Shown here: one piece after another, positions 47,168-58,647 of the stretch | Layout of the letters: each line of letters opens with the position of its first letter | Numbering within the stretch: the stretch's first letter is position 1 | Assembly (NCBI RefSeq): GCF_030687295.1 | Contig: NZ_CP117425.1 | Span: forward strand, 1,988,001 to 2,052,000 | Reading direction: 5' to 3' | Length of the DNA stretch: 64,000 nt | Source of the DNA: Pseudomonas beijingensis | Lineage (GTDB): Bacteria > Pseudomonadota > Gammaproteobacteria > Pseudomonadales > Pseudomonadaceae | Notes under the pieces: model-generated | The model's database searches: none | Told to the model about the DNA's origin: nothing | What the model saw: only the letters and a program-made list of their open reading frames with translations | Translations under genes and position numbers: made by a program

Positions 47168-48514
47168 ATGAGTGCAGTTCAGAGCGTCGGCCCGCAAGCA
47201 TTGCCGGCACTGCAGGAACAAGTCGAGCAGATCCTCGCCGAGGCCAAGCGGCAGGGCGCCAGTGCGTGTGAGGTGGCGGTGTCCCTGGAACAGGGCCTGT
47301 CGACCTCGGTACGCCAGCGCGAGGTGGAAACCGTCGAATTCAATCGCGACCAGGGCTTCGGCATCACCTTGTACGTGGGCCAGCGCAAGGGCTCGGCCAG
47401 TACGTCGGCCAGTGGCCCTGACGCCATCCGTGAAACCGTCGCTGCGGCACTGGCGATTGCCCAGCACACCTCTGAAGACGAAGCCTCGGGCCTGGCCGAT
47501 GCCGCACTGATGTGCAAAGAGTTGCGGGACTTTGACCTGTTCCACGCCTGGGACATCACCCCCGAGCAGGCCATCGAGCAGGCACTGCGTTGCGAAGCGG
47601 CGGCGTTCGATGCCGACTCGCGGATCAAGAATGCCGACGGTACGACGCTCAATACCCACCAGGGCTGCCGCGTCTACGGCAACAGCCATGGTTTCATCGG
47701 CGGTTATGCATCGACCCGCCACAGCCTTAGCTGCGTGATGATCGCCGAAGCCAACGGCCAGATGCAGCGCGATTACTGGTACGACGTGAGCCGCCAGGGC
47801 ACCTTGCTGGCGGACCCGGTGAGCATCGGCCAGAAAGCCGCGCAACGGGCGGCCAGCCGCCTGGGCGCGCGGCCGGTGCCGACCTGCGAAGTGCCGGTAC
47901 TGTTTTCTGCCGAGCTGGCCGGTGGCCTGTTCGGCAGCTTCCTGTCTGCGGTATCCGGCGGCAACCTGTACCGCAAGTCGTCGTTCCTCGAGGGCGCGCT
48001 GGGCCAGAAACTGTTCCCGGAATGGATGACCATCGACGAGCGTCCGCACCTGATGCAGGCCATGGGCAGCTCAGCGTTCGACGGCGATGGCCTGGCCACC
48101 TACGCCAAGCCCTTCGTGGAAAAGGGCGAGCTGGTGTCCTACATCCTCGGCACCTATTCGGGCCGCAAACTCGGCATGCCGAGCACCGCCAATGCCGGTG
48201 GCGTGCATAACCTGTTCGTGACCCATGGCGAAGAAGACCAGGCCGCCTTGCTGCGGCGCATGGGCCGGGGCCTGCTGGTGACCGAACTGATGGGCCATGG
48301 CTTGAACATGGTCACCGGCGACTATTCCCGTGGTGCGGCGGGTTTCTGGGTCGAGAACGGCGAGATCCAGTTCCCGGTCCAGGAAGTGACCATCGCCGGT
48401 AACATGCGCGACATGTTCAAGCAGATCGTGGCCGTGGGCAACGACCTGGAATTGCGCAGTAACATCCGCACCGGCTCGGTGCTGATCGAGCGGATGATGG
48501 TGGCGGGTAGCTGA
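47168..48514 (+). CDS. pmbA: Metalloprotease PmbA (TldE)
   Basis: A 448-residue partner of TldD without the HExxxH site. It has family landmarks [18 protein letters not shown] in the N-terminal half and [38 protein letters not shown] and [18 protein letters not shown] in the C-terminal half. I start at [15 protein letters not shown], with GGAGAAC upstream. A strong terminator follows. Confidence 0.94.
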   Translation: MSAVQSVGPQALPALQEQVEQILAEAKRQGASACEVAVSLEQGLSTSVRQREVETVEFNRDQGFGITLYVGQRKGSASTSASGPDAIRETVAAALAIAQHTSEDEASGLADAALMCKELRDFDLFHAWDITPEQAIEQALRCEAAAFDADSRIKNADGTTLNTHQGCRVYGNSHGFIGGYASTRHSLSCVMIAEANGQMQRDYWYDVSRQGTLLADPVSIGQKAAQRAASRLGARPVPTCEVPVLFSAELAGGLFGSFLSAVSGGNLYRKSSFLEGALGQKLFPEWMTIDERPHLMQAMGSSAFDGDGLATYAKPFVEKGELVSYILGTYSGRKLGMPSTANAGGVHNLFVTHGEEDQAALLRRMGRGLLVTELMGHGLNMVTGDYSRGAAGFWVENGEIQFPVQEVTIAGNMRDMFKQIVAVGNDLELRSNIRTGSVLIERMMVAGS

Positions 48515-48526
48515 TACTCATCGCGT

Positions 48527-48566
48527 AAAAAAAGGCGCGTCATCCGCTGGGTGACGCGCCTTTTTT
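48527..48566. terminator. Bidirectional terminator after pmbA
   Basis: GGCGCGTCA (48534-48542) and TGACGCGCC (48552-48560) form a perfect 9-bp stem, flanked by seven A before and six T after. It separates pmbA from the Fur-regulated operon. Confidence 0.93.
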
Positions 48567-48635
48567 GTATCCGAAATCCTGTGGCGACGACGCTTTTGTG
48601 GTGTTCCATGGTTGTGTTGCTTCTTATTATCATCT

Positions 48636-48654
48636 AATAATGAATCTCATTCGC
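48636..48654 (+). promoter_or_regulatory. Fur box before fagA
   Basis: AATAATGAATCTCATTCGC matches the 19-bp Fur consensus (GATAATGATAATCATTATC) at 13 positions, 16 bases before the fagA ATG. A second overlapping A/T palindrome TTATTATCATCTAATAATGA lies just upstream. The fagA-fumC-orfX-sodA operon is a known Fur target in P. aeruginosa. Confidence 0.8.
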
Positions 48655-48670
48655 CGAGTGAGCCCCGGTC

Positions 48671-49058
48671 ATGAGTTCTGCCCTGCACGAACAACCCTAC
48701 CTTGAAAGCTGGCGCTGGATGAGCCGCCAGATCCGTTGCGCGATGAATCCGGACGAGCCGCGGTTGATCGAGCGCTACCTGGCCGAGGGCCGCTACCTGG
48801 CTTGTTGCACGGCCACCTCGCCGTGGATGATCTCCGAAACCGCCTTCCGCCTGCTGCTCGACACCGCTTCGGACGTCGCGCTGCCCTGGCATTGGCGCAG
48901 CCTCTGCCTCGACCAGGCCTGGCGCCCCCTGCGTGACCTCGAACGCCAATCATTGTGCCGCTGCCGCCTCAAGCGCTGGCAGAGCCATGCCTGGGCGCTG
49001 GCGACCTGCGCCCTGGCGCCATCGATTCCTCTTATTGAACTGGTGCAAGGATCTCCCG

Positions 49059-49066
<8 letters not shown>
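48671..49066 (+). CDS. fagA: Fur-associated protein FagA
   Basis: A 131-residue protein of unknown biochemical function, first gene of the iron-starvation operon. The N-terminus MSSALHEQPYLESWRWMSRQ and YLACCTATSPWMISETAFRL match my memory of P. aeruginosa FagA (PA4471). There is no signal peptide. Its start lies 16 bases after the Fur box, so the transcript leader must be short, and the ribosome-binding site is weak (GAGTGAG). Its stop overlaps fumC by 8 bases. Confidence 0.88.
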
Positions 49067-50435
<1,369 letters not shown>

Positions 50436-50462
50436 CCCCGACACCTGTGTGGAGGACTCATC

Positions 50463-50903
50463 ATGGAACACTGGAAACGTACGATCGAACGAGCCAATCG
50501 CTGTTTCATGCTGGGCGAGCTGGTGGATGCCCGCGAAGCCTACCTGCAAGCCCTGGCGCTGGCCCAGGTGTTATTCGAGCGCTGGGCGGATGCCGACGAA
50601 GCGGTCGCCGCTTGCGTCGTCTCCCATCACAACCTGGCGGACCTGCACTTGCGCTTGAACCAGCCGGAGGAGAGCGCCGAATACTTGTGTGCGATCCACC
50701 AACGGTTGTTGCAGACGATGCAGGACGAACGCCTGACACCGGCCCTGCGCGCCGCCGCGCAGCGCCAGAGCCACAAGACCTACGTCGAACTGCTGAATTT
50801 CATCAGCGAGCACGGTGAGTACCCCCGCACCCAACGCCTGCTGCATTGCAATGCCGCTACGTCCCGGCAGCGCAATGCTCCTCTTCATCATGGAGTTCAT
50901 TGA
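50463..50903 (+). CDS. Conserved protein OrfX of the fagA-fumC-sodA operon
   Basis: A 146-residue helical protein ([60 protein letters not shown]) with a TPR-like helix pattern. It equals PAO1 PA4469 by position. Its role is unknown; it may help manganese or SOD handling, but that is speculation from operon membership. GGAGG (50451-50455) is 7 bases upstream of the ATG, and the stop is 2 bases before sodA. Confidence 0.82.
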   Translation: MEHWKRTIERANRCFMLGELVDAREAYLQALALAQVLFERWADADEAVAACVVSHHNLADLHLRLNQPEESAEYLCAIHQRLLQTMQDERLTPALRAAAQRQSHKTYVELLNFISEHGEYPRTQRLLHCNAATSRQRNAPLHHGVH

Positions 50904-50905
50904 AC

Positions 50906-51529
50906 ATGGCCTTTACCTTGCCTGCATTGCCCTACGCCTACGATGCCCTGGAACCGCACATCGATGCGCAAACCATGGAGATCCACTACACCAAGCACCA
51001 CCAGACCTATATCAATAACCTCAACGCGGCGGTGGACGGCACCGAATACGCCGGGTGGCCCGTCGAAAAACTGGTGTCCAGCGTGGAGCAGTTGCCGCCA
51101 AGCCTGAAGGCTGCGGTGATCAACCAGGGCGGTGGCCATGCCAATCATTCGTTGTTCTGGGAGGTGATGACGCCCCAGGGCGGCGGCCTGCCCGAGGGCG
51201 CCCTGGCGGCGGCGATCGATGCGCAACTGGGCGGTATCGAGCGTTTCAAGGAGGCTTTCACCAAAGCGGCGCTGACCCGTTTCGGCAGCGGCTGGGCCTG
51301 GTTGAGTGTGACCCCGCAAAAGACCCTGGTGGTGGAAAGCAGCGGCAACCAGGACAGTCCGCTGATGAATGGCAACACGCCGATTCTTGGCCTGGACGTC
51401 TGGGAGCACGCCTATTACCTGCGCTACCAGAACCGTCGTCCGGAATACATCAATGCGTTCTACAACGTGATCAATTGGCCTGAAGTCGCCCGACGCTATC
51501 AGGCGGCGCTGGCTTCGAGTCCTTCATGA
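50906..51529 (+). CDS. sodA: Manganese superoxide dismutase
   Basis: Converts superoxide to peroxide and oxygen in the cytoplasm, 207 residues. The metal ligands are H27 (EIHYTKHH), H81 (HANHSLFW), D164 and H168 ([11 protein letters not shown]). [11 protein letters not shown] and the overall sequence fit the Mn type, and Fur control supports that, as the Mn enzyme replaces FeSOD under iron limitation. I start at [20 protein letters not shown]; longer readings overlap orfX. GGAG lies about 10 bases upstream. Confidence 0.95.
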   Translation: MAFTLPALPYAYDALEPHIDAQTMEIHYTKHHQTYINNLNAAVDGTEYAGWPVEKLVSSVEQLPPSLKAAVINQGGGHANHSLFWEVMTPQGGGLPEGALAAAIDAQLGGIERFKEAFTKAALTRFGSGWAWLSVTPQKTLVVESSGNQDSPLMNGNTPILGLDVWEHAYYLRYQNRRPEYINAFYNVINWPEVARRYQAALASSPS

Positions 51530-51548
51530 ACACCCGCCAAGGCTGACT

Positions 51549-52439
51549 ATGGATACTCAAACACTGGCGATTGGAAGCGGACGGATGTTCCGCTATGCCT
51601 TGGGGTCGTTGCTGCTGTTGGCCGGGATGACGTTGTTGGCGGCCCAGGGCCTGGCGTGGCTGGACCTGGAGCCCAGGTTGTTGCGTGCCCTTCAGGGCGG
51701 CGGGCTTTGTGCCTTGGGCACCGCGTTGGGGGCGGTGCCGGTGCTGGTCATCCGGCGCATGCCCCAGGCCGTGAGCGATTCGCTGCTGGGCTTCGGTGCC
51801 GGGGTGATGCTTGCCGCCACGGCGTTTTCGCTGATCGTGCCGGGCATTGCCGCGGCCGAGCAGTTGGGGCTCACGCCTTGGGCCGCCAGCGGCCTTATCT
51901 GTGTCGGGATTATGTCGGGGGCGTTCGGGCTGTATCTGGTGGACCGCAAGGTCTCGGCCAGCCCCGAAAGGATGGTGGTGGCACCAGGACGTCCGATTAT
52001 TGCGCCGCGGATCTGGTTGTTCGTGTTTGCCATCATCGCCCACAACATTCCGGAAGGCATGGCGGTGGGCGTATCGGCGGGTGGCGGCATGCCGGATGCC
52101 GACAGCCTGGCGATGGGCATCGCTTTGCAGGATGTCCCCGAAGGGTTGGTGATCGCGCTGGTGCTGGCCGCGGCGGGCATGTCGCGGGTCAAGGCGTTCC
52201 TGATTGGCGCGGCGTCAGGGCTGGTCGAGCCGGTGTTCGCGCTGTTGTGCGCCTGGTTGGTGAGCCTGGCCGAGATGCTCTTGCCCCTGGGCCTGGCGTT
52301 GGCGGCCGGGGCGATGTTGCTGGTGGTGACCCACGAGGTCATTCCCGAATCCCGCCGCAATGGTCACGAGAAACTGGCGAGCCTGGGGTTGTTGTTGGGG
52401 TTCTGTCTGATGATGGTGCTGGATACGGCGTTGGGCTGA
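51549..52439 (+). CDS. ZIP-family divalent metal transporter
   Basis: Inner-membrane ZIP carrier of 296 residues with about eight helices. The metal-site helices are clear: IIAHNIPEGMAVGVSAGGG in helix IV and MGIALQDVPEGLVIALVLAA in helix V. The probable substrate is Zn or Mn; next to sodA, Mn supply is attractive but unproven. It starts 20 bases after the sodA stop and may be read through from the Fur-controlled promoter. It corresponds to PAO1 PA4467. Confidence 0.88.
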   Translation: MDTQTLAIGSGRMFRYALGSLLLLAGMTLLAAQGLAWLDLEPRLLRALQGGGLCALGTALGAVPVLVIRRMPQAVSDSLLGFGAGVMLAATAFSLIVPGIAAAEQLGLTPWAASGLICVGIMSGAFGLYLVDRKVSASPERMVVAPGRPIIAPRIWLFVFAIIAHNIPEGMAVGVSAGGGMPDADSLAMGIALQDVPEGLVIALVLAAAGMSRVKAFLIGAASGLVEPVFALLCAWLVSLAEMLLPLGLALAAGAMLLVVTHEVIPESRRNGHEKLASLGLLLGFCLMMVLDTALG

Positions 52440-52479
52440 CGGCGAAGGGCGCGAATCCACACCTGTGGTGAGATTTATC

Positions 52480-52570
52480 TGTGGGAGCAAGGCTCGCCCG
52501 CGATGCAGGCGCCGCGATTGTGCAGGTTATCCGCGTTATCGTTCATCGCGAGCAAGCTTTGCTCCCACAA
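52480..52570. repeat. REPIN between the ZIP gene and ptsO
   Basis: TGTGGGAGCAAGGCTCGCCC (diverged) and the inverse TCGCGAGCAAGCTTTGCTCC face each other between convergent genes. Confidence 0.8.
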
Positions 52571-52614
52571 AAAATCCCTTTGCCACAACTGGCTCGACTC
52601 GAGTCTTGGGGCCG

Positions 52615-52890
52615 TTATTCGCCTTCGTCGAAGTATCTGTTGATCAGGTCAACCAGGGCCTCCATCGCTTCCTGCGCTTTCTCCCCTTCAGTGCTCAGGT
52701 GAATCTTGGTGCCCTTGCCGGCCGCGAGCATCATCATTGCCATGATGCTTTTACCGTCGACCGTGGACTCTGGCGTACGCCCGACCCTGATCGTGGTATC
52801 CGGAAAACTCCCCGCCACACCTACAAATTTTGCCGACGCCCGGGCATGCAAACCCAGCTTGTTGATGATTTCAATTTCCTGAGCAGGCAT
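52615..52890 (-). CDS. ptsO: Nitrogen-PTS phosphocarrier NPr (HPr-like)
   Basis: A 91-residue HPr-fold phosphocarrier that passes phosphate from PtsP to PtsN. The phospho-acceptor is H15 in INKLGLHARAS, and the Ser46-like region is TVDGKSIMAMMML (S48). It ends the kdsD-to-ptsO minus-strand block, starting 15 bases after rapZ. The acidic C-terminus INRYFDEGE is typical of NPr. Confidence 0.95.
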   Translation of the reverse strand: MPAQEIEIINKLGLHARASAKFVGVAGSFPDTTIRVGRTPESTVDGKSIMAMMMLAAGKGTKIHLSTEGEKAQEAMEALVDLINRYFDEGE

Positions 52891-52905
52891 CGCGATGTGA
52901 ATCCT

Positions 52906-53763
52906 TTAGCTGAGGTCGCGGTGGCGAACCTGGACATTCTTCAGGGATTGTTGCAGGAGCTGACCCAGGCGTTCGGTCAGGTAGACGGAGCGGTGATGAC
53001 CGCCGGTACAGCCGATGGCGATCGTGACATAGGCGCGGTTGCTCGCGGCAAAGCGGGGGAGCCATTTGAGCAGGTAGCTGGAGATGTCCTGGTACATTTC
53101 CTCGACATCCGGCTGTGCGGCCAGGTAGTCGATCACCGGTTGATCAAGCCCGGACTGCTCACGCAATTCCGGTTTCCAATACGGGTTGGGCAGGCAACGC
53201 ACATCGAACACCAGGTCGGCGTCTACCGGCATGCCACGCTTGAAGCCGAACGATTCCACCAGGAACGCCGTGCCCGGCTCCGGTTGGTTCAGCAGGCGCA
53301 GCTTGATCGTGTCACGCAACTGGTACAGGTTCAGGTGCGTGGTGTTGACCTTCAGGTCCGCCAGGTCGGCGATCGGCCCCAACAGCTGGCTTTCATCCTC
53401 GATGGCTTCGGCCAGGGAGCGGTTGGCGTTGCTCAGGGGGTGACGCCGACGGGTTTCGGAAAAACGCTTGAGCAGCGTCTCCTCATCGGCATCCAGGTAC
53501 AGCACGTCGCACTGGATATGCCGGCTGCGCACTTCTTCGAGCAGTTCAGGAAAACGCGACAGGTGGCTCGGCAGGTTGCGCGCATCGATGGACACCGCCA
53601 CCAGCGGCTGCGCCAGCTCGGTGTGGATCAGGGCGCGTTCGGCCAGTTCCGGCAGCAGGCCGGCGGGCAGGTTGTCGATGCAATAGTAGCCGCTGTCCTC
53701 AAGCACGTTGAGGGCCGTGCTTTTACCGGAGCCGGAGCGGCCACTGACGATGATCATGCGCAT
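52906..53763 (-). CDS. rapZ: RNase adaptor / nucleotide-binding protein RapZ
   Basis: A 285-residue P-loop protein; in enterics it delivers GlmZ sRNA to RNase E. Walker A GRSGSGKS is at 8-15, with [13 protein letters not shown] (28-40) and the C-terminal [17 protein letters not shown] of the family. It starts [20 protein letters not shown], 2 bases after the ptsN stop. In pseudomonads its RNA target is not established, so the enteric role is by family. Confidence 0.94.
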   Translation of the reverse strand: MRMIIVSGRSGSGKSTALNVLEDSGYYCIDNLPAGLLPELAERALIHTELAQPLVAVSIDARNLPSHLSRFPELLEEVRSRHIQCDVLYLDADEETLLKRFSETRRRHPLSNANRSLAEAIEDESQLLGPIADLADLKVNTTHLNLYQLRDTIKLRLLNQPEPGTAFLVESFGFKRGMPVDADLVFDVRCLPNPYWKPELREQSGLDQPVIDYLAAQPDVEEMYQDISSYLLKWLPRFAASNRAYVTIAIGCTGGHHRSVYLTERLGQLLQQSLKNVQVRHRDLS

Positions 53764-53765
53764 GT

Positions 53766-54230
53766 TTAATGACCGTTCTGCTCGTCCAGGACCACCTGGT
53801 ACAAAGCTTCGTTACTCGGCGCGCTGCGCAGTTTTTCGCGCACTTCCTTGCGGTCCAGCATGCTGGCTATCTGGCGCAGCAGCTCAAGATGCGCATCGGT
53901 CGCCGCTTCCGGAACCAGCAATACAAACAGCAGGTCGACCGGAGCGCCGTCGATGGCGTCGAAATCTATGGGGGTATCAAGGTGCAACACGCGCTGATCG
54001 GCGCGGCACAACCCTTGAGACGGCAGTGAGGAATGGCGATGCCGTTGCCAAAACCGGTGGAACCGAGTTTTTCACGGGCAACCAGGGCCTCGAAGACGTC
54101 TTGCATTCCCAGATCCGGCACCTCGCGGTGGATCAGGTTGGCAATTTGTTCGAGGGCTTTCTTTTTTACTGCCGCCCGGCGCGTTCACTTGGGAACGGCC
54201 GGGGGTCAGGATGGTTTCTAGTCGGATCAT
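53766..54230 (-). pseudogene. ptsN: Nitrogen-PTS EIIA protein PtsN, with two compensating frameshifts
   Basis: Regulatory EIIANtr that links nitrogen/potassium status to gene control. It starts MIRLETILTPGRSQVNAPGG, and the phospho-acceptor H68 lies in GNGIAIPHCRL. The frame breaks at a run of six T on the plus strand (54162-54167; five give GGSKKKALEQIANLI) and again near 53989-53992, where one missing base would join PISA to LHLDTPIDFDAIDG. Corrected length is 154 residues, which is the normal size. Two opposite indels 170 bp apart argue for sequence error. Confidence 0.88.
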
Positions 54231-54242
54231 GGATTGGGGGGG

Positions 54243-54551
54243 TTAACGACCGGTCGCGCCCTGGAGGAGGCTCTGGGTCTTTTCCTTATGCTTTTTGAGT
54301 TGGCGATCCAGCTTGTCGGTCAGCAGGTCAATCGCGGCATACATGTCTGTGTGCTCTGCGTTGGCAACCACTTCTCCGCCGGGGATATGCAGCGTGGCTT
54401 CGATTTTCTGCAGCAGCTTCTCGACGTTCATCGTGACTTGCACGTTGGTGATCTTGTCGAAATGCCTCTCCAATCGGTCGAGTTTTTCGCCGATGTAGGT
54501 GCGCAGGGGTTCGGTCACTTCCAGTTGGTGTCCACTGATGTTGACTTGCAT
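54243..54551 (-). CDS. hpf: Ribosome hibernation-promoting factor, short form
   Basis: A 102-residue protein that binds the 30S A/P sites and promotes 100S dimers in stationary phase. The HPF/YfiA pattern MQVNISGHQLEVTEPLRTYI, LDRLERHFDKITNVQVTMNV and HTDMYAAIDLLTDKLDRQL is clear. AGGAGAAG lies upstream of this ATG; a start 18 codons earlier would approach rpoN. It follows rpoN, the usual order. Confidence 0.95.
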   Translation of the reverse strand: MQVNISGHQLEVTEPLRTYIGEKLDRLERHFDKITNVQVTMNVEKLLQKIEATLHIPGGEVVANAEHTDMYAAIDLLTDKLDRQLKKHKEKTQSLLQGATGR

Positions 54552-54627
54552 ACAGCTTCTCCTTCGTTGCCAGTGCATAAAGCGGCAGGCAGAAATGCCT
54601 GCCACTGGAACGCTGTGGCGTGGCCTG

Positions 54628-56121
54628 TTACATCAGCCGCTTGCGTTCGCTCGAAGGCGCGATCCCGAGGGATTCGCGGTACTTGGCGACGGTACGGCGG
54701 GCCACCTGAATGCCTTGTGCCTCCAGTAAACCAGCGATCTTGCTGTCACTCAACGGCTTTTTCTGATTTTCCGCGGCCACCAGTTTTTTGATGATCGCGC
54801 GGATGGCCGTGGACGAGCATTCGCCGCCTTCGGAGGTGCTGACATGGCTGGAGAAAAAGTATTTCAATTCATAGATGCCCCGGGGGGTATGCATGAATTT
54901 TTGGGTGGTCACCCGGGAAATCGTCGATTCGTGCATGCCCACCGCTTCGGCAATGTCATGCAGGACCAATGGTTTCATCGCTTCATCGCCGTACTCCAGG
55001 AAGCCGCGCTGGTGCTCGACGATCTGGGTGGCTACTTTCATCAGGGTTTCGTTGCGGCTTTGCAGGCTCTTGATGAACCAGCGGGCTTCCTGCAACTGGT
55101 TGCGCATGAAGGTGTTATCGGCGCTGGTGTCGGCGCGCTTGACGAAACCGGCGTACTGGGCATTGACCCGCAGCTTGGGCACCGACTCCTGGTTGAGCTC
55201 CACCAGCCAGCGATCGTTGTGCTTGCGCACGATCACGTCGGGGACCACGTACTCAGGCTCGGTGGATTCGATCTGCGAGCCGGGGCGCGGGTTGAGGCTC
55301 TGCACCAGCTCGATGACCTGGCGCAGTTCATCTTCCTTGAGCTTCATGCGACGCATCAATTGGCTGTAGTCGCGACCGCCCAGCAGGTCGATGTAATCGG
55401 TGACCAGTCGCTTGGCTTCGGCCAGCCATGGCGTCTTGGCGGATAACTGGCGCAATTGCAGCAACAGGCACTCGCCCAGGTTGCGGGCGCCGATGCCGGC
55501 CGGTTCGAATTGCTGGATGCGATGGAGAACGGCTTCGATCTCGTCCAGCTCGATGTCGAGCTCGGGGTCGAAGGCTTCGAGGATTTCTTCGAGGGTCTCG
55601 TCCAGGTAGCCCTGGTTGTTGATGCAATCGATCAGCGTCACGGCGATCAGGCGATCGGTGTCGGACATCGGCGCCAGGTTCAGTTGCCACAACAGGTGGC
55701 TTTGCAGGCTCTCACCGGCAGAGGTGCGGGTGGTGAAGTCCCACTCGTCGTCATCGCTGCTGGGCAGGTTGCTGGCGCTGGTCTGGTAGACATCTTCCCA
55801 GGCCGTGTCCACGGGCAGCTCGTTGGGAATGCGTTCGTTCCATTCGCCATCCTCGAGGTTGTCCACCGTCGGGGCGGCTTCCTGGTAGGACGGTTCCGGG
55901 ATCTCGGTGTTGGGCTTCTGCTCGACGTTGTCGGCCAGCGGGTCTGTGTTATCGAAGTCGTCGCCTTCTTCCTGGCGTTCGAGCATCGGATTGGACTCCA
56001 GGGCCTCCTGGATTTCCTGTTGCAGGTCCAGGGTCGACAATTGGAGCAGGCGGATGGCCTGTTGCAGCTGCGGTGTCATCGTCAGCTGCTGGCCCATTCT
56101 CAAGACTAGCGATGGTTTCAT
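54628..56121 (-). CDS. rpoN: RNA polymerase sigma-54 factor RpoN
   Basis: Sigma-54, 497 residues. Region I ([20 protein letters not shown], 1-50) binds activators, an acidic region II spans about 50-120, the core-binding and helix-turn-helix domain is near 365-395 ([20 protein letters not shown]), and the RpoN box [10 protein letters not shown] is at about 474-483. 164 bases separate it from lptB, room for its own promoter. It heads the rpoN-hpf-ptsN-rapZ-ptsO group. Confidence 0.97.
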   Translation of the reverse strand: MKPSLVLRMGQQLTMTPQLQQAIRLLQLSTLDLQQEIQEALESNPMLERQEEGDDFDNTDPLADNVEQKPNTEIPEPSYQEAAPTVDNLEDGEWNERIPNELPVDTAWEDVYQTSASNLPSSDDDEWDFTTRTSAGESLQSHLLWQLNLAPMSDTDRLIAVTLIDCINNQGYLDETLEEILEAFDPELDIELDEIEAVLHRIQQFEPAGIGARNLGECLLLQLRQLSAKTPWLAEAKRLVTDYIDLLGGRDYSQLMRRMKLKEDELRQVIELVQSLNPRPGSQIESTEPEYVVPDVIVRKHNDRWLVELNQESVPKLRVNAQYAGFVKRADTSADNTFMRNQLQEARWFIKSLQSRNETLMKVATQIVEHQRGFLEYGDEAMKPLVLHDIAEAVGMHESTISRVTTQKFMHTPRGIYELKYFFSSHVSTSEGGECSSTAIRAIIKKLVAAENQKKPLSDSKIAGLLEAQGIQVARRTVAKYRESLGIAPSSERKRLM

Positions 56122-56285
56122 GGCAGGGGCTTAACACCTTATTCGCCGGCGCACATGCGCCATCCACTACAGGGCGCCGGAGCGCCAAACTTAAGCAAAT
56201 TATATGCCTGAAACTGAAGTGTTTGCCTAGAGCGTCGCCATAATAAAATTAAACGACGCCCGGGCAATTCGCCAGACACGTGTGC

Positions 56286-57011
56286 TTACAGGCGGAACTC
56301 ATGGCCCAGGTACACTTCCTTGACCAGGTCATTGGCCAGGATCGCGGCGGAGTCACCTTCGGCGATCAATTGGCCGTCATTGACAATGTAGGCGGTTTCG
56401 CAGATGTCCAGGGTCTCGCGCACGTTGTGGTCGGTGATCAGCACACCGATACCCTTGGCCTTGAGGTGATGGATGATCTGCTTGATGTCGCCCACCGAAA
56501 TCGGGTCCACGCCGGCGAACGGTTCGTCGAGCAGGATGAACTTCGGTGCGGTGGCCAGGGCGCGGGCGATTTCCACACGACGCCGTTCACCACCCGACAG
56601 GCTCATGCCCAGGTTGTCGCGAATGTGGCTGATGTGGAATTCCTGTAGCAGGCTTTCCAGTTCCTGGCGACGGCCGGCCTTGTCGAGTTCCTTGCGGGTC
56701 TCGAGGATCGCCATGATGTTGTCGGCTACCGACAGTTTGCGGAAGATCGACGCTTCTTGCGGCAAATAGCCGATACCTGCCTTCGCCCGGCCGTGCATCG
56801 GCTGGTGGCTGACATCCAGGTCGTCGATCAACACGCGCCCCTGATCGGCCTGGACCAGGCCGACGATCATGTAGAAGCAAGTGGTCTTGCCCGCGCCGTT
56901 AGGACCGAGCAGGCCAACGATCTGGCCGCTGTCGATGGACAGGCTGACATCACGCACTACTTGACGGCTCTTGTAGCTCTTGGCCAAGTGCTGAGCTTTC
57001 AGAGTTGCCAT
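56286..57011 (-). CDS. lptB: LPS export ABC ATPase LptB
   Basis: Cytoplasmic ATPase that drives LPS extraction with LptFG, 241 residues. Walker [10 protein letters not shown] is at about 36-44, the signature is [15 protein letters not shown], Walker [14 protein letters not shown], and the switch His [11 protein letters not shown]. The start overlaps the lptA stop by one base. It sits in kdsD-kdsC-lptC-lptA-lptB. Confidence 0.97.
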   Translation of the reverse strand: MATLKAQHLAKSYKSRQVVRDVSLSIDSGQIVGLLGPNGAGKTTCFYMIVGLVQADQGRVLIDDLDVSHQPMHGRAKAGIGYLPQEASIFRKLSVADNIMAILETRKELDKAGRRQELESLLQEFHISHIRDNLGMSLSGGERRRVEIARALATAPKFILLDEPFAGVDPISVGDIKQIIHHLKAKGIGVLITDHNVRETLDICETAYIVNDGQLIAEGDSAAILANDLVKEVYLGHEFRL

Positions 57012-57559
57012 TACTGGGCCTTCTGCTCGTCGGTTTTCTTTTTCGGCTGGATCACCATGTCGATGCGCGGACGCGACTCGGTCACCTTGCTACCGGTGGC
57101 GCGACCGGCACTGGCCAGCTTCTTGACCGTGTCGTAGACGATTTTCTCGCCCTGGGTAACGTTGTTGTCCTTGTCGACGACCTTGGCGCGGTCGATCAGG
57201 ACCACGCGATCCTGGGAGGCGTGGTACTGGATGGTCACCCCGTAGCCCTGGACGGGCTTAGTGTCGCCCACGGTTTGCATCTGCTCGAAATAGGCCAGGT
57301 TGCCCACCGAAGTCACCACATCGATATCGCCAGCTGGGGTGCGGGTGATGGTCACGGTGTTGCCGGTGACCTTCATCGAGCCCTGGGTGATGATCACGTC
57401 GCCTTTATAGGTGGCGACGCCATTCTTGTCGTCGAGTTGGGCGTCGTCGGCCTGGATGCGGATAGGCTGGTCGCGGTCGTTGGGAAGAGCCCAGGCGCTC
57501 GCGCTTCCCAGTGCTGCGCCCAGACTGAGCAAAATAGGGAGGGTTTTAGCGAGCTTCAT
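57011..57559 (-). CDS. lptA: LPS transport periplasmic protein LptA (LptH)
   Basis: Periplasmic bridge protein for LPS, 182 residues. The signal peptide is [24 protein letters not shown], then [20 protein letters not shown] and the beta-jellyroll repeats [20 protein letters not shown] and [18 protein letters not shown]. The basic tail is [12 protein letters not shown]. In PAO1 the equivalent is called LptH. It overlaps lptC by 14 bases. Confidence 0.94.
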   Translation of the reverse strand: MKLAKTLPILLSLGAALGSASAWALPNDRDQPIRIQADDAQLDDKNGVATYKGDVIITQGSMKVTGNTVTITRTPAGDIDVVTSVGNLAYFEQMQTVGDTKPVQGYGVTIQYHASQDRVVLIDRAKVVDKDNNVTQGEKIVYDTVKKLASAGRATGSKVTESRPRIDMVIQPKKKTDEQKAQ

Positions 57560-58115
57560 ACTGTCCTCTTACGTTCGATAGCAGGTGTATCCTGCTTTCC
57601 TTCAAATACGCTTTCATTCCCGTGCCGGTCGATACACCCCCGGCGCCGTCGATTCTAACGGGTTGCTCGGTCTGCGCATATTCTTGCTGTGGGAATACGG
57701 TCATGCGTGTGCTGGTGATGATGGTCGTGCGGTTTTTCTCGTCGGTTCGGGCAACGCGTACCGAGTCGATCAGTTCCACTTCGGTGCCGCCGGAATTGAC
57801 TTCGGCGTGCTCGCTCTGCACATGCCACGGGAATTCGGTGCCGCGGAACATGTTCAGGTCCGGTTTGGTGACCAGCGTAATGTCAGTGGCCTTTACGTGG
57901 TCGACCTTGTCGGACGTCATCTCATATTGCACTTTGCCGTCGGGCAGGTACTGCAGGGTATGGGTGTTGGTCGCATACCAGTCGATCCGCTCCTCGACCT
58001 GGGGTGTAGTTTGGTCGAGAAACCGTTCGGGGCTGATGTTCCAATAGCCCACCGCGGCGAAAATCGCCGCGATACAGGCAAACACCACAATGGTGCGAAT
58101 CTTTTTGCTCAGCAT
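57546..58115 (-). CDS. lptC: LPS export protein LptC
   Basis: Bitopic inner-membrane protein that passes LPS from LptBFG to LptA, 189 residues. One N-terminal helix (TIVVFACIAAIFAAVGYWNI) is followed by a periplasmic jellyroll (TLQYLPDGKVQYEMTSDKVD, VNSGGTEVELIDSVRVARTD). The stop lies within lptA and the start is 7 bases after kdsC. Confidence 0.94.
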   Translation of the reverse strand: MLSKKIRTIVVFACIAAIFAAVGYWNISPERFLDQTTPQVEERIDWYATNTHTLQYLPDGKVQYEMTSDKVDHVKATDITLVTKPDLNMFRGTEFPWHVQSEHAEVNSGGTEVELIDSVRVARTDEKNRTTIITSTRMTVFPQQEYAQTEQPVRIDGAGGVSTGTGMKAYLKESRIHLLSNVRGQYEAR

Positions 58116-58122
58116 AAATGGC

Positions 58123-58647
58123 TCACAGGTACGTGGCGTTGGCCGCTTCGAGGCGGCCCTGGGCGCGCAGGATCAGTTCACAGAATTCGCGGGCCGCACC
58201 TTCGCCGCCTCGCGCCGTGGTGACGCCGTGGGCGTGCTCGCGGACGAAGCTGGCCGCATTGGCGACCGCCATGCCCAGGCCGACCCGGCGAATTACCGGC
58301 AGGTCCGGCAGGTCGTCACCGAGGTAGGCCACCTGTTCATAGCTTAGGTTGAGTTGACCCAGAAGCTCGTCCAGCACCACCAGTTTGTCCTCGCGCCCTT
58401 GGTAAAGGTGCGGGATGCCGAGGTTCTTCGCGCGCCGCTCGACCACTGGGGTCTTTCGGCCGCTGATGATAGCGGTCTGTACGCCGGCGGCCATCAGCAT
58501 CTTGATGCCCTGGCCATCGAGGGTGTTGAAGGTCTTGAATTCGCTACCGTCTTCGAGGAAGTACAGGCGACCGTCAGTCAGCACGCCGTCCACATCGAAC
58601 ACGGCCAGCTTGATGGCTTTGCCCCGTTGCAACAGGTCTGTGTTCAT
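58123..58647 (-). CDS. kdsC: 3-deoxy-D-manno-octulosonate 8-phosphate phosphatase
   Basis: HAD-superfamily C0-type phosphatase that frees KDO from KDO-8-P for LPS inner core, 174 residues. The nucleophile motif is LAVFDVDGVLTDGRLYF, with TAIISGRKTPVVERRAKNLG and YLGDDLPDLPVIRRVGLGMA following. It is immediately after kdsD on the same strand. Confidence 0.95.
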   Translation of the reverse strand: MNTDLLQRGKAIKLAVFDVDGVLTDGRLYFLEDGSEFKTFNTLDGQGIKMLMAAGVQTAIISGRKTPVVERRAKNLGIPHLYQGREDKLVVLDELLGQLNLSYEQVAYLGDDLPDLPVIRRVGLGMAVANAASFVREHAHGVTTARGGEGAAREFCELILRAQGRLEAANATYL

